Below, in pieces: positions 1 through 11,900 of a stretch of DNA of 64,000 nt. Position numbers and translations under genes: made by a program. Every line of letters begins with the position of its first letter. The stretch's first letter is position 1. Origin of the DNA: Ilyonectria destructans (lineage: Eukaryota > Ascomycota > Sordariomycetes > Hypocreales > Nectriaceae); contig JAHEWK010000021.1 of assembly GCA_020740775.1 (NCBI GenBank), positions 186,001 through 250,000 on the forward strand, in the 5' to 3' direction. The notes beneath the pieces were generated by a model. That model saw only the letters and a program-made list of their open reading frames with translations, was not told the origin of the DNA and made no database searches.

Positions 1-2
1 CT

Positions 3-3000
3 GTGGGCCCGGCATTAAGGAGGTCTCTCCCTACTGTCCAACCGAGTACACTTGGTGATGTTCCAGAACCCGTACCTATAGACCCGGCACTAGAGGGACC
101 ACAATCAACGGGCCAATTAAGCAAACCTGGTAATCACCAACAATACCAATCAAGTGTAAATCAAATCGACAATGCCAATGCGCAAACACAGGCGGCAGGA
201 AACTGGATGAGCCGGCCACCACCAGGGAGCACGACGCCGACACAAGTGCCTCCAAGAAAAAGAGGCAGACCGCGAGGTTCTCGTGCACCAAGGCGGAGAG
301 ATGTTCGAGAAGGAAACCGGGTGCAGGAACATCAGCCAAGTGCATACCAAGTCGACACCCTCAATACTCAAATACAGGGACCTGAAAGCTGGATGAGTCA
401 ACCGTCGCCAAGGAGTACGACACCAATACAGGCGCCTCCAAGATCAAGAGGCAAACCGCGAACTTCTCGTGCATCAAGACGGAAAGATGCCCGGGAAAGA
501 AACTGGCGGCAAAGGATACAAACCCAACAGCAAAGACCACTGGTTGCTGTTGGGACTCCCCCAGCCAGTTCCCAGTTGCCATCTAATGCTCCACGACGTC
601 AGAAAAGGAGGTCCCAACAAGCACAGCAACTAAAACCTGCAGAGGATAAACTGGATCGACGTGGATGTATGGCAAGACTTAGGTTTCAAGATTGCCGACA
701 AGAAGTTGGCGCAAAACGCAAGGCTGATCAACACGGACAAGAACAAAACAAAAGGCAAAATCGAAGACGGGTTGAGAATAGCAACCTTGAAGAGCAAACT
801 CAGGCATTCAAGAGAGCTATTAAGCATCTGGAAGATGAATTTACAGAAAAGGAGAGAATATCCTACACAAAGGATTGGCGTAAGCCGGTCCCCCGTGAGA
901 GGAATATATCCACAGTCATGGACTTTTATCAAGCATTTCACAACATGGATACCCTACCCATACACACATGCATGATATGCTATCGGAAGATCAGCACTAT
1001 GGAGATGAAAGAGCTTAGCTGGGAAGAGTGGACAAATAGCGCAGCAGTGAATAGCTGCCGCACGTATTCATGTCCAGATTGCTTCCCTGTTGGCAAGGCT
1101 ATACCGAGCTGCGAAAACTGTGCAATGAAGATCCGCGAATGCAATATGGCGCGGGGCGGGAACTTGCATCAAGCACTTGGCTGCGAGCACATGTACCCGG
1201 ATGCTCTCAGAGACTTGACATTGGTTGAGGAGAAGCTGATTGCACTCAACACCCATTTCGGCTTCGTTGCAAGAATCAAAGTGACAAAAAGCACCAAACA
1301 GAGTACGGCATATGCACGGCATGTAAAGGGTCATATAACTGTGTTTCCAAACAGTGTTCAAGACTTGGTTACCACAGTACTACCACATCCGCTTCTACAA
1401 TCTTTGGAGGACATCCATATATCCTGGCATGGGCCGCAGAGACCAGCCCCCAGCGATCTATCCAAGTTGCTCTCAGTCCGGCGAGGAGCTGTGGAACGGG
1501 CGTTGCTTTGGCTAAAAGAATTTAACCCCCACTATCGGCATATCCAAATCGACAAAGCCGAGTTGGATAGTTGGGGAGAGCCGGCGCACGGGGTTCCGAG
1601 CCGGATCTATGAACAGGATAGAGAGAGATGAACCATCGGCATGGGAAGAAACGCGAACAGCGCACATCGTGCCCCCGGCAGAACGTGGAATGGATGACAC
1701 TGAGCCCCAGTCACTCGAACAGATTGTGGACGGGCTAGGCAGAGCGTATGATGAGAATGATGTAAGTTACGACGAGGATGAGCAGCTCTATGACGAGCGC
1801 AGTCGGGAGGAGCTCGAATATGAGGGCATGGGAAGCTTTCTTGATGAGATCCTTGCATCTGGTATGTTTCCACTGGATACAGCACCGCGAGCAACCGATG
1901 CCGATAAACTGCAATTTGCCATTGATACAATCAGAGGTGGACAGACAAATGCGCAAGCACAGCCGCCCAACCCGCCGGCTGGGAGCGCGCAGGGTTCGCA
2001 CCTTCAGCCATACATTCACATTTCAAGAGGCAATGAGTTTGCAGATGTCAATGATCTCTGGCATCTTGCAAAAGCATTTCCAACACTATTCCCCTTCGGT
2101 TTCGGTGGGCCACGGTGTAAGGAAGAGATGGAATCGGACCTGTGGAAGAACAGTGTCCAGCTCACAGGGCATATCCGGGATAGAGACAGTATTGGAGAGG
2201 GTGGAGAGGATGCGATTTCGCCAACACGTAATCTCGGACTTCGCGCATGGATGAAGAAAGTGCTGCAACGACATGGTGGTCGCTTTGCCAATCATCCGGC
2301 GTTTTCATTCCTAGTATTCAACATAGAGGTTCGGTCTAGGAATAGAGGAGTAAGTATGGTGAGCGTGCGACGGAACGATTTTCCTGAGGTTGAGAGGATC
2401 ATTCAGTCGTTAACACCAGAGAGGCTGGCGGAAGTGCAAAAGGAGTTAGAGGCTGGCGGGAGCACCCGAGATGAAGATATCAAAAAGCTCCTGCGATACA
2501 TCTCATACTTTGGCTACAAACAAGCCCTGTCGCAGGAGTCGCGGTTAGCCATGCGCAGAAAGATTAAAGCGCTCATCATCAGATACGGTATACCGGCGAT
2601 TTGGTTTACGCTGAACCCTAATGACATTACGAACCCGGTAAAACTACGTCTGGCGGCATACCGAAAGGAGGACAAGGCTGCCGCGGAAGCAACCCTGCTT
2701 CGAGCCCTTCAGGATAGGTATGAGAGAGTGAAGCTGGCGATAACTGACCCCATAAGCTCTGCCATCTTCTTCCACCGCGAAGTAGAGATGTTCTTTGAGC
2801 ATTACGTCAAGGTTGGGGAGGAATCTGTGTTTGGTCAGATTGGACAGTATTTCGCCGCTGTCGAGACGAACGAACGCGGTGCTCTTCATGTCCATGGTTT
2901 GCTATGGCTCGAGGGGAACTTGGAGCTCGGAAACTTCATCGGTGCTCATGGAAACGTGGAGGATGATGAGAGTGCGGCGATGGAACGGGAAGGAATCCTG

Positions 3001-6000
3001 AAATATGTCGATTCTGTCTTTACCGAGGTATGTGCATCCATATATCCACGTAACCAAAAGCCAACGTAGGTCGGAAGCTAAACTATTATCTAGGATCTGG
3101 ACGAATCTGCTGCCTTTAGTGAGGAGAGCGAGACTAGGGTGGTTTACGACAACATATCCTACCTGATGACCGATGCAGGGCGCTTCTCTGAACAGTTTGA
3201 CGATGAAGCCCACTTTTGCGCGGGCAGGGTCCAGATGCACGTCCATACCGCAACTTGTGTCAAATACTCTCACAACAAGGAGGGGGACAAAAAGCCCACA
3301 TGTCGATTCCATGCGCCTTGGAAGCTCTTTACAAAAAGCGAATTTGGCGCGGATGGTATACTTCGGCTCCAACGCTCACATCCCATGATCAACCGATGGA
3401 ACAAGCCAATGGCGGTTGGGTTGCGGCACAATCACGACATCTCCTTCATCGGAACCCAAAGCAAGACAATGGCGCTGATATACTACTTGACAAACTACGC
3501 CACAAAGATCCAAGATCCGATCTGGAAGAGAGTGGCCATAGCAGCAGAGCTCTTTCCGAGTATCAGCACAACCAGCGCCGTCGGGCTAGGTGCAACAACC
3601 GCAAACTACGAAGCCAAGGCAAATATAAACCGCCAGTACCTGATGAGAATCGCCAACAGAATATTCACCGAGCGGCCGTTATCGCAGGTGGAGGTGATTG
3701 CACACTTCCTGGATTACCCAAGTGAGTTCTCGAGTACCAAACAATGGTCATATGTGAATATGACAATGATATACTGGGCAATACTCCGACGCTGGCAGTA
3801 TCTCCAGCGATGCAGTAGCACTTTAGGCGATGACGATGATCGACCTATCGAGAACATAGGTGGCAACGGCAACGGCAACGACGCGGAAGCCAGCGCGGAG
3901 AGGGTCTTGGTGGGAAGCGATGGCAAGAAGCTACCATACATTGAAGCCTACCACCACCGTGGAGAGGTGCTGCAGACATTATGCTTCTATGACTACGTGT
4001 CGCTTGTTACATTACAAAAGAGGATAGATTCATCTTCCAAGGAGTTGGTGAAGATAGAATTTGAAAGGAACTGGAAGCCGGGAAGGGACTGGGTGCAGGT
4101 TCTAAGACCCCCGGGGAAGTATGCAGTGCCATGCATCAACGGCTTTCTCGATATGGACTTTGATATTGACACAAACGCAGACAGATACCGCAGGTAAGCA
4201 CAAGCCATGTAACAGTACAGATAAACAAAGAGCATGTACTGATATGAGTACCAGAGCTGCAGTACAGCACCTTGCACTCTTCGTACCATGGGAGAAATTT
4301 ATTACAGCAGCGTCTGGTGACATCAACGAAATCTGGGAGTACTGGAGACAGCGACTGCCCAAAAGACTCCAGACTATCGCAGGCAACATCCAGCTCTTGA
4401 AGCGATCAGCGGAAGATGCGCGGCGAGACGCAAAGCAGTGGGCGGCTGCGGGGGACGACGCCATTTTGGATGATATCGACGCTATGGGGTATGATCTCCA
4501 AGATCCTACAGGCCCAGTAAAAGCATATCGCCCAGACCAGCTTGGCCAGCTTGGCCGATTGATTGAGACAGTACGAGGTGCTACAGCCCCCAACCAGGCG
4601 ACCGCTGGTTCGGAGCATCTTTTGCAGATGCTAGATCAGCTCCGCGAAGCCCAAGCAGATATCCCCGACTTTGCGGATGATGTCGAGACTGTCGCTTCCG
4701 CAGAGAACCCAGCGCAGTACCAGCCAACTATTGTAACCAAGAGCGAGCTCCCAACGCAACGTCAGCTTAGAGGAATTAAGAGCAAGCAGGATCAAGCTGA
4801 CAAGGAAATTGTGAAAAGAATCCAAGGCTCTGATGGAGTTCAGATTACGCAGAACACAGCTGCCGGCGCAGAAGCATCACTGAACCATACCTTCGCGGGC
4901 GCGGGAGAAGATATTACAGAAATGTCAGAACCAGACACCCGGAACACTCAGAGACCCAGTGCCAGGGTCGCCTTTGGACCGTCGACAACATTCCTCCAAG
5001 CCGGTCGGGAGATTGCAAAGAGGTTCACCTTGAACGAGCGGCAGGAAATCGCCTTCCTTTTAGTGTGTCGCCATCTCGATACCATCCCGGATGAAGATAA
5101 CAGCGATAATTTTGAGAGCAGTAATGTCGAGAACAATGATAACGCACAACTATGCGTGTTCCTGGGTGGGGAGGGCGGCACCGGGAAGTCCAGGGTCATC
5201 GAGGCGTTGGCGGAATTGTTCGCTAGCAAAGACATATCGCACAGGCTGCTTATGACGGCGACATCGGGGGCCGCAGCAGCGCGGATCAACGGCGTGACTA
5301 TTCACTCCGCCTGTGGGATGCAACCCAACGCATCCGGCAGCAATGCCGACGATGGCAGCACGGTAACCTACGTGGACGGTGATGCTCGAAGAAGATGGAG
5401 AGAAAAGTGGCTGCTCATCATTGACGAGGTGAGCATGCTGGGCCTCCAGACGCTCTCCGACATCAACAAGCGACTTTGCGCCTCCCGGGGATCGAATCAA
5501 GATTTTGGCGGCATCCCAGTGGTGCTACTATCAGGAGATTTCCACCAGTTCCGCCCAGTGCAAAACAAGTCGCTGTTGACGCCATGGTCCGCCCTCAGGA
5601 TTGCGGACGAAATGAGGGCGCACGCACTCTGGGCTCGATTTACCACCGTCGTCATGCTCACCGAACAGGTACGCGCAGCGGGGGACCCGGAGCTGCAGCG
5701 GCTGCTGACTCGGATCCGGCAGGGGCAGCAAGACGAGTCCGACATGGAGCTTCTTAATAGCCGGTGCTTTCAGGAAGGCCGAGCCATACCATGGAGCAAG
5801 GGCATCACAGTAGTTACACCGCTCAATAGCACCAGGTGGTGCCTGAACATGGATGCCGTTTTGGCCTTCCAGAGGAACGAACAGAAGCCAGTCCGGATAT
5901 TTCTATCCGAGCACCGTTGGGGCAAACCCAATACATTGCCGGTAACGGAGGAAGAAGCTACGCTTATGGCCAGCGTCGGGGATGACAGTAAGATCTGTGT

Positions 6001-6682
6001 GCCGGCCACATTCATGTTCGTGCCTGGTATGCCGGTTGTGGTGACCATGAATATAAACCCAGGCCTCAAGCTCGTGAATGGCGCCAAGTACACAGCGCTA
6101 GAAGTTATACCAGACAGCAAAAGATTCCCAGGCTATCAACTCGCCCCGAACATCATCCTCCACTTTGGACCACCTGCCGGCATCATCCTGTCGTCCGAGT
6201 CAACCAAGAAGTTCGAATTTGATGAAATGCCACCAGGCACAATCCTGCTTACTCCAACGAGTGCCCAAATACCAATCGAAAAGAAGAAGAGGGTCAAGAA
6301 GAGGCCTTGGCAGAGGCATAATGTGAGCCGGCGAGGACTTCCCTGCACTGCGGCATTCGCATGCACCGATTACAAAATCCAAGGCGAAACCCTCCTCCAG
6401 ATTGCGCTGGAGCTGCGAGGAACCGGGACAAAGCTGAATACCAAGACTGGACAACTCGAGCCACGAAAGTGCGATCCATATAGCCTGTATGTGCAGCTAT
6501 CGCGGTGCACATCGCTGGATGGTATTATATTGCTGTCAAAGGCGCGTGTGGAGGATATAGTCGGGAATAAAATACCACAGGAAATGTTTGATGGCGAGGC
6601 TAGGCTGGAGCAATTGTGTGGGGGAACATTAAACGAGGCCCGGTTATCATTATTGCACCCAACCGCACACTACGAGCAATAA
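3..6682 (+). pseudogene. Helitron Rep-helicase, copy 1: 5'-truncated by window and frameshifted
   Basis: Encodes a rolling-circle replication initiator fused to a PIF1-type 5'-3' DNA helicase. Exons by homology with copy 2 are <3-3027, 3094-4193 and 4255-6682, with introns 3028-3093 (66 nt) and 4194-4254 (61 nt; a second acceptor lies 6 nt upstream). The N-terminal part has AT-hook-like KRGRPRG and RGKPRTS motifs. A Cys-rich segment follows (CMICYRK, CPDC, CENC). The Helitron-like N domain carries the HUH motif (ALHVHGLLW, near 2885) and a two-tyrosine motif (YYLTNY, near 3483). The helicase has Walker A GGEGGTGKS (near 5170) and Walker B LLIIDEVSM (near 5412). Against copy 2 there is one extra A in the run at 1611-1617 (GAACAGG versus GACAGG), which breaks the frame. 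All other parts seen here are open, so inactivation looks recent. Confidence 0.85.
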
Positions 6683-7250
6683 TATAGTTTATAATTTAGA
6701 TAGCGAATCCAAGGAACAGTCAAGTATGTATTGATAGATGATGGGTGTTTTGTTCCGATTCCATTGCCCCCGTCGTTCTGGCTCTTTTACGCAGGGATGA
6801 TGATGTACCCCGCCCGGAACGTCCGGTTCGCGTTCGATGACGATGATGACGCCTGACGCGGGGTTCGCAGCACCAGACATCCACCAAAGACCCAAAATCT
6901 CCGCCAAGTTGCTACCAGGTATTCCAAAAAGGAGATCAATAATGAGATTTCTATTAAAAATCCGATCTAATGTAATAGATTTCATCTAACTCAAGCAGAA
7001 GCAAGAACCTCACAAAATGCACACGAGAAGAGCAACGACATTATTATAAATTAAGAGCTCACGTGAATCTCACGTGATTCTTAGCAGAAAATCCCCAGCC
7101 AATGAAGACGTCTTTTCACTCGGGGGGAGGATTAGAACCATTAGAGGGACCCGGGTGTGTATTAATCCGGGCCAACCAGAGGTGCAGTTGCGCTTCCGAA
7201 TCGGGTAATCGGGATTTTGGGGGGGTGAAAAATCCCAGAGCTTAAGAAGA
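6683..7250. other. 3' non-coding region of Helitron copy 1
   Basis: About 570 bases between the helicase stop and the terminal hairpin. I see no gene here. It contains a CACGTGA-rich segment near 7060-7078, parallel to the repeated CACGTG motifs of copy 2 (15836-15884). A stretch near 7160-7190 (TTAATCCGG, CAACCAGAGGTGCAGTT) also recurs in copy 2 (16015-16042). The rest differs between copies far more than the coding region does. Confidence 0.5.
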
Positions 7251-7267
7251 CCTTTCGTACCGAAAGG
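7251..7267 (+). repeat. Helitron 3'-terminal hairpin, copy 1
   Basis: CCTTTCGTACCGAAAGG forms a perfect 7-bp stem with a TAC loop. The same 17 bases occur at the 3' end of copy 2 (16179-16195), each preceded by AGAGCTTA and a short A-rich spacer. The copies stop matching two bases later. A 3'-terminal hairpin is a known Helitron transposition-termination feature. Confidence 0.75.
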
Positions 7268-7387
7268 CACCAGTACCACGCGTTCGATTCATCTCCCCAA
7301 CAGGGGAAGGCGCACGTCCGCCGGGGGAAGTTGGAAGTTGGAAGCTGGGCGTGGTGGGCAAGTTGGCGGCTCCCTTGCGCTGAGTAG

Positions 7388-7402
7388 CCTTTCGGTACGA
7401 AG
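7388..7402 (+). repeat. Candidate 5' terminal inverted motif of Helitron copy 2
   Basis: CCTTTCGGTACGAAG matches the reverse complement of the 3' hairpin (7251-7267 and 16179-16195) over 14 bases. It lies 118 bases after the end of copy 1 and 1.5 kb before the copy 2 gene, where a 5' terminus is expected. Confidence 0.5.
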
Positions 7403-7946
7403 CTTGCAACTAGAGCTTGTTTTACTAGTGGGTTGCTGCACGTGTTGAGAAGAGGGCGCGGTTTTAAGTGGTCGGCTCTGGGTGGGTGGATGAAGAGACT
7501 TGGCCAATAGGGCGCGTGTGTGTGTTACCTTTATTTTGCGTAGCCAATAAGATGTACGCAGCAGGCTTTGAGGAGCAATTCTGAGTGGCACGATTTGAAG
7601 AGCTTAATGCGGAAGTAAGAGACCTAGCCAATAGGGTGAGGGTGAATAATTGAGACAGGGATCAGGGGACTGAGACTACCAGAGATCAATCAGTTGCAAT
7701 ACCAGAGAGGGAAAATTGTCAATTTGAGTATAAGAAGCTGCCATGCCAAGATGTCCTGGTGTTGAGATCATTGGCATGCAAATGCACAAAACAAAGAAGA
7801 AACACATCTGATATTTATGATCGATCAAATGATATAGTATATACAATGCACAGATTGATACGACTTGGTAAAGATACTGTATTTCGTTGCGCAGAGAGGA
7901 TGTGGCATCGCCGATCTCCATCCAACATTTTTAGCCAAGAGCTACT

Positions 7947-8200
7947 ATCCCTGCCGACGTGGATACTCGCACAATTGAATTGATCAAGATAGATGGTGAA
8001 CAGATTTGCTTTTTCCATGAGTACAAAGGATTGGCCAAAACGTCAGCACATGTCGCCGATCGCGGTAAAGCACCTTGGGGTAAGAACCTTGATCCCTGCC
8101 AAGTGGATACTTGCACAGCGGAATTGCTCAATCAACGTAGCTGTTGAACAGAATTGCTTCTTCCACGATTACGAAGGATTGACTAAGACGTTAACGCATG
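7947..8200. repeat. Imperfect direct repeat, about 115 bp, two copies
   Basis: The stretch 7947-8063 (beginning ATCCCTGCCGACGTGGATAC) recurs at about 8091-8200 (ATCCCTGCCAAGTGGATAC). Matching internal blocks include the A/C-GAATTG segment, CAGA-TTGCTT-TTCCA and AAGGATTG-CYAARACGT. The period is about 142 bp. The repeat lies in the Helitron 5' leader. Confidence 0.6.
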
Positions 8201-8319
8201 AAAAAAAAAATTGACAAACAAGTATGAGAGCTGAGCACTATATGATAGGTAGATGAAATAACGTAGTGTGTATTATATCAATCACATAAGTGCCCATCGA
8301 TGTTACCATTACAACGAAA

Positions 8320-8590
8320 GAGGGTGAAGGGATATTTTGATCTATTGGTATATCAATACTGCAGCGGCCATATGAATAAGAGGGTGGAGGAATATGATGT
8401 TCTATTGGTATACCGGTGTAATGACATTCCGACTAGATAATGGGATGAATAATCAAGCCCGATGTTATTAATGTTAGAAGAATAAGAGGGTGGAGGAATA
8501 TGATGTTCTATTGGTATACCGGCGTGATGATGCTCCGAGTATATGACGGGATGAATAATCAAGTCCGATATTGGGATGAAATTGGAAGAG
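8320..8590. repeat. Tandem repeats of about 110 bp, two and a half copies
   Basis: AATAAGAGGGTGGAGGAATA followed by TGATGTTCTATTGGTATACC starts at 8376 and again at 8483. The two units share the downstream blocks GGGATGAATAATCAAG-CCGAT. A shorter, more diverged unit (AGAGGGTGAAGGGATATTTT) begins at 8320. The array ends near 8590. Confidence 0.65.
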
Positions 8591-8903
8591 TAAAGAAGAC
8601 CATGTTGGGATAGACGTATCGTTTATTGGTAGGTGGGCCAAGACAATGACGATAGAGGATTTTATCATATAGTTTGATAGGTATAGTAGAGATAAAGATG
8701 ACGTGGGAGTATCGGGATAGAATCGGATCAAGAGCAGAGTAGGACCGGTTAGTGTGGGAGAATCGAAATCTGCCCCAGAATGTACCGATCACAAAACAGC
8801 ATTGTGAATGGCATCAACCTTTATCGTTCATATTTATAATACTATTTGGCTTAATACACATGATTACACACCCTAAGAATATTCGTACATACACTATCCT
8901 GTA

Positions 8904-11900
8904 ATGGATTCGTCATTTGGCAGCACACTCAGCAGTCTCGGGCTGAAGATGTACAATGATATCTTTGGTGCGGCAAACTCGAATACAAACGCAACACCAA
9001 GAGAATCACATTCTACTGTCCAACCAAGCATATCCGATCGTGTTCCGGATGTCCAGCCTGTGGGCCTGGGATTAAGGAGGTCACTCTCTACTGTGCAACC
9101 GAGTACACCTGGTGATATTCCAGAAACCGTACCTATAGACCCGGCACTAGAGGGATCACAATCAACTGGCCAATCAAGCGAACCCGGTAATCGCCGACAA
9201 TACCAATCAAGTGTAAATCAAATCGACAATGCGAATGCGCAAACACAGGCGGCAGGAAACTGGATGAGTCGGCCACCACCAGGGAGCACGACGCCGATAC
9301 AAGCGCCTCCAAGAAAAAGAGGCAGACCGCGAGGTTCTCGTGTACCAAGGCAGAGAGTTGGAGAAGGAAATCGGGTGCAGGAACATCAGCCAAGTGCATA
9401 CCAAGCCGACACCATCAATACTCAAGTACAGAGCCCTGAAAGTTGGATGAGTCGACCGCCGCCAAGGAGTACGACACCAATACAAGCGCCTCCAAGATCA
9501 AGAGGCAAACCGCGAACTTCTCGTGCATCAAGACGGAAAGATGCCCGGGAAAGAAACTGGAGGCAAAGGAGACAAATCCAACAGCAAAGACCACTGGTTG
9601 CCATTGGGACCCAACATCACCCGCACAATGCACTGGGCATGCAGCAATGTATGAGCATTCTAAGCTTTTCAGATGTGGATCAACATGGCCAACAAGAACT
9701 TGGCGCCAAGCGTAAGGCTGACCAACGCGGACAAGAACAAAACAAAAGGCAAAATCGAAGACGGGTTGAGAGTAGCAACCTTGAAGTGCAAACCCAGGCA
9801 TTCAAGAGAGCTATTAAGCATCTGGAAGATGAATTTACAGAGAAGGAGAGAATATCCTACACAAAGGATTGGCGTAAGCCGGTCCCCCGTGAGAGGAATA
9901 TATCCACAGTCATGGACTTTTATCAAGCATTTCACAACATGGACACCCTACCCATACACACATGCATGATATGCTATCGGAAAATCAGCACCATGGAGAT
10001 AAAAGAGCTTAGCTGGGAAGAGTGGACAAATAGCGCAGCGATGAATAGCTGCCGCACGTTTTCATGTCCAGATTGCTTCCCTGTTGGCAAGGCTATACCG
10101 AGCTGCGAAAACTGTGCAATGAAGATCCGCGAATGCAATATGGCGCGGGGTGGGAACTTGCATCAAGCACTTGGTTGCGAGCACATGTACCCGGATGCTC
10201 TCAGAGACCTGACATTGGTTGAGGAGAAGCTGATCGCACTCAACACCCATTTCGGCTTCGTTGCAAGAATCAAAGTGACAAAAAGCACCAAACAGAGTAC
10301 GGCATATGCACGGCATGTAAAGGGTCACATAACTGTGTTTCCAAACAGTGTTCAAGACTTGGTTACCACAGTACTACCACATCCGCTTCTACAATCTTTG
10401 GAGGACATCCATATATCTTGGCATGGGCCGCAGAGACCAGCCCCCAGCGATCTATCCAAGTTGCTCTCAGTCCGGAGAGGAGCTGTGGAACGGGCGTTGC
10501 TTTGGCTAAAAGAATTTAACCCCCACTATCGGCACATCCAAATCGACAAAGCCGAGTTGGATAGTTGGGGAGAGCCGGCGCATGGGGTTCCGAGCCAGAT
10601 CTATGACAGGATAGAGAGAGATGAACCATCGGCATGGGAAGAAACGCGAACAGCGCACATTGTGCCCCCAGCAGAACGTGGAATGGATGACGCTGGGCCC
10701 CAGTCACTCGAACAGATTGTGGACGGGCTGGGCAGAGCGTATGATGAGAATGATGTAAGTTACGACGAGGATCAGCAGCTCTATGACGAGCGCAGTAGGG
10801 AGGAGCTCGAGTATGAGGGCATGGGAAGCTTTCTTGATGAGATCCTTGCATCTGGTATGTTTCCACTGGATACAGCACCGCGAGCAACCGATGCCGATAA
10901 ACTGCAATTTGCTATTGATACCATCAGAGGTGGACACACAAATGCGCAAACACAGCCGCCCGACCAGCCGACTGGGAGCGCGCAGGATTCGCACCTTCAG
11001 CCATACATTCACATTTCAAGAGGCAATGAGTTTGCAGATAGCAATGATCTCTGGCATCTTGCAAAAGCATTTCCAACACTATTCCCGTTCGGTTTCGGTG
11101 GGCCACGGTGCAAGGAAGAGATGGAATCGGACCTGTGGAAGAACAGTCTCCAGCTCACAGGGCGTATCCGTGATAGAGACAGTATTGGAGAGGGTGGAGA
11201 GGATGCGATTTCGCCAACACGTAATCTCCGACTTCACGCATGGATGAAGAAAGTGCTGCAACGACATGGTGGTCGCTTTGCCAATCATCCGGCGTTTTCA
11301 TTCCTAGTATTCAACATAGAGGTTCGGTCTAGGAATAGAGGAGTAAGTATGGTGAGCGTGCGACGGACCGATTTTCCTGAGGTTGAGAGGATCATTCAGT
11401 CGTTAACACCAGAGAGGCTGTGGGAAGTGCAAAAGGAGTTAGACGCTGGCGGGATCACCCGAGATGAAGGTATCAAAAAGCTCCTGCGATACATCTCATA
11501 CTTTGGCTACAAACAGGCCATGTCGCAGGAGTCGCGGCTAGCGATGCGCAGAAAGATTAAAGCGCTCATCATCAGATACGGTATACCGGCGATTTGGTTT
11601 ACGCTGAATCCCAATGACATTACGAACCCGGTAAAACTACGTCTGGCGGCATACCGAAAGGAGGACAAGGCTGCCGCGGAAGCAACCCTGCTTCGGGCCC
11701 TTCAGGATAGGTATGAGAGAGTGAAGCTGGCGATAACTGACCCCATAAGCTCTGCCATCTTCTTCCATCGCGAAGTAGAGATGTTCTTTGAGCATTACGT
11801 CAAGGTTGGGGAGGAATCTGTTTTTGGTCGGATTGGACAGTATTTCGGCGCTGTCGAGACCAACGAACGCGGTGCTCTTCATGTCCATGGTTTGCTATGG

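Larger units (their letters stand above)
1..7269 (+). mobile_element. Helitron family 1, copy 1 (5' end outside window)
   Basis: A rolling-circle (Helitron) transposon whose left end lies outside the window. It carries a Rep-helicase gene (3-6682) nearly identical to that of copy 2 (8904-15675). The right limit is set by comparing the two copies: both keep a stretch ending in a perfect 17-nt hairpin (7251-7267) plus CA, and diverge straight afterwards. The canonical CTRR terminus is absent, which suggests a non-canonical (Helitron2/Helentron-like) end. The non-coding part 6683-7250 has little similarity to copy 2 apart from short blocks near the end (around 7160-7200 and 7230-7269). Confidence 0.8.
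7403..8903. other. 5' leader of Helitron copy 2, non-coding
   Basis: About 1.5 kb, AT-rich, with no convincing coding region. It holds two families of imperfect tandem repeats (listed separately) and presumably the promoter of the Rep-helicase gene. The short open frames in it are rich in stops and lack recognisable domains. Confidence 0.5.

Noticed and set aside
76..2895. Many open frames on the minus strand across both Helitron genes
   Set aside because: They mirror the real plus-strand exons, recur at the same place in both copies, and show no domain or splice logic.
1..7269. Canonical CTRR Helitron terminus
   Set aside because: The copies diverge right after the hairpin plus CA, and no CTRR lies at that border.
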